NCBI GenBank assembly: GCA_913044255.1
Contig: CAJWOI010000200.1
Span: 1-5,630 of the forward strand
Length of the DNA stretch: 5,630 nucleotides
Source: an uncultured Alphaproteobacteria bacterium
GTDB taxonomy: Bacteria; Pseudomonadota; Alphaproteobacteria; UBA7887
Reading direction: 5' to 3'
Position 1 is the stretch's first letter. The number at the start of each line of letters is the position of its first letter. Of the stretch, positions 5,085-5,630 are shown one piece after another. Position numbers and translations under genes: made by a program. The notes beneath the pieces are model-generated. The model was not told the DNA's origin. It did no database searches and saw only the letters and a program-made list of their open reading frames with translations.

Positions 5085-5630
5085 ATGAATATTTTGGCGG
5101 GTACCAGTAAGGGCATATTTTCCGTAAATGGAACGAATACACAGTGTGTGCTTGAAAGCGTCAGCGTGCGCGACCTTGTCAAAATTGACAATTTCCTATT
5201 CGCCGGCACCGATGCTGGTGTGTTCCAATCGGATGATGACGGCGACAGCTGGTTTTGTGTTGGGATAGAAGATCGGGAAGTCTGGCAAATACGTGATGCA
5301 GGCGACAGTGTCGTTTACGCAGTCACTCAGCCCCCAGGATTGTACCGAAGCAACGATGGTGGTTTAAACTGGCAGGAAGTACAAGCCTTCGCCAAGATGC
5401 CTGAAGCTGCGGAATGGTGTCTACCTGTCACACCCCCGCTACCGCCCAGAGCTCGGGCTCTCGTCATTGATCGCAATGACCCACTCCGCATTTGGGTAGG
5501 CGTAGAAGTAGGCGGTATCGCACGCACCATTGACGGTGGTGAGACCTGGGAACTCGGTCTACCTGGGGAAAATCCTGATCTGCACATGATGTGTGCCCAA
5601 CCTGATAGGCCCGAAGTTCTGTATGCCTCG
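5085..5630 (+). CDS. Asp-box (BNR/sialidase-like) beta-propeller protein, 3' end outside window
   Basis: The frame is open from the ATG to the last base, giving 182 residues with no stop, so the gene continues past the window. It has three Asp boxes of the S/T-x-D-x-G-x-S/T/N-W type: SDDDGDSW (49-56), SNDGGLNW (89-96) and TIDGGETW (148-155). Each follows a strand of the GxGVFQS, GLYRS or GIART kind, the pattern of WD40/YVTN/BNR-like propeller blades in sialidases, Vps10/sortilin domains and Ycf48-like proteins. The N-terminus (MNILAGTSKGIF) is already a first blade strand; there is no signal peptide, so the protein is predicted to be cytosolic, which is less usual for Asp-box proteins. The alternative ATG at 5040 adds MRTKCITFSFVKDVG, also not a signal peptide. 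A full propeller would need about 330-370 residues. Automatic annotation may call it an exo-alpha-sialidase or glycosyl hydrolase. No catalytic sialidase Arg triad or FRIP motif is visible, so a binding or scaffold role is as likely. It is divergent from the aldolase. Confidence 0.85.
   Translation, partial: MNILAGTSKGIFSVNGTNTQCVLESVSVRDLVKIDNFLFAGTDAGVFQSDDDGDSWFCVGIEDREVWQIRDAGDSVVYAVTQPPGLYRSNDGGLNWQEVQAFAKMPEAAEWCLPVTPPLPPRARALVIDRNDPLRIWVGVEVGGIARTIDGGETWELGLPGENPDLHMMCAQPDRPEVLYAS

Overview
The window is bacterial and gene-dense, with roughly balanced base composition and no RNA genes, CRISPR array or recognisable transposase. The gene set is a GMC flavin oxidoreductase, a Gfo/Idh/MocA-type fragment, a D-2-hydroxyacid dehydrogenase, an HpcH/HpaI aldolase, an FkbM methyltransferase and an Asp-box propeller. 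This mix is familiar from environmental bacteria that degrade hydroxy acids, polyols and sugar acids. Examples are uncultured Alphaproteobacteria, Tectomicrobia/Entotheonella-like lineages and SAR202-type Chloroflexota. The taxonomic guess is weak inference; nothing in the sequence fixes the phylum.

Left half (1-2880, + strand). The window opens inside a GMC oxidoreductase that has lost only its FAD-binding N-terminus to the window edge (1-1380). A 63-base, GC-rich spacer with two perfect palindromes follows. Next is the C-terminal third of a Gfo/Idh/MocA oxidoreductase (1444-1842) with no room upstream for its NAD-binding domain, so I read it as a 5'-truncated remnant. After a short AT-rich gap with a 9-base direct repeat and a -10-like box comes a complete D-isomer-specific 2-hydroxyacid dehydrogenase (1897-2880).

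Middle (2881-4777). An orphan 12-base perfect Shine-Dalgarno sequence lies just after the dehydrogenase stop with no start codon at a usable distance. The dehydrogenase is convergent with two minus-strand genes: an FkbM-family methyltransferase (2942-3817) and, 195 bases upstream of it, an HpcH/HpaI aldolase (4013-4777). The aldolase start is fixed by an AGGAGG five bases before the ATG.

Right end (4778-5630). A 307-base divergent intergenic region separates the aldolase from a + strand gene starting at 5085 and running off the end. It encodes a beta-propeller with three Asp boxes (BNR/sialidase-like repeats) and no signal peptide.

How they may work together (inference): the flavin-dependent alcohol oxidation, NAD-linked 2-hydroxyacid oxidation or reduction, and retro-aldol cleavage to pyruvate-type products fit one catabolic route for a hydroxylated or sugar-acid compound. 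The FkbM methyltransferase does not fit that route and looks like an independent gene. I see no convincing evidence of a new defence or mobile system. The most unusual sequence signals are the truncated-gene junction at 1381-1443 and the orphan Shine-Dalgarno at 2887-2898, which together suggest past deletion or rearrangement.
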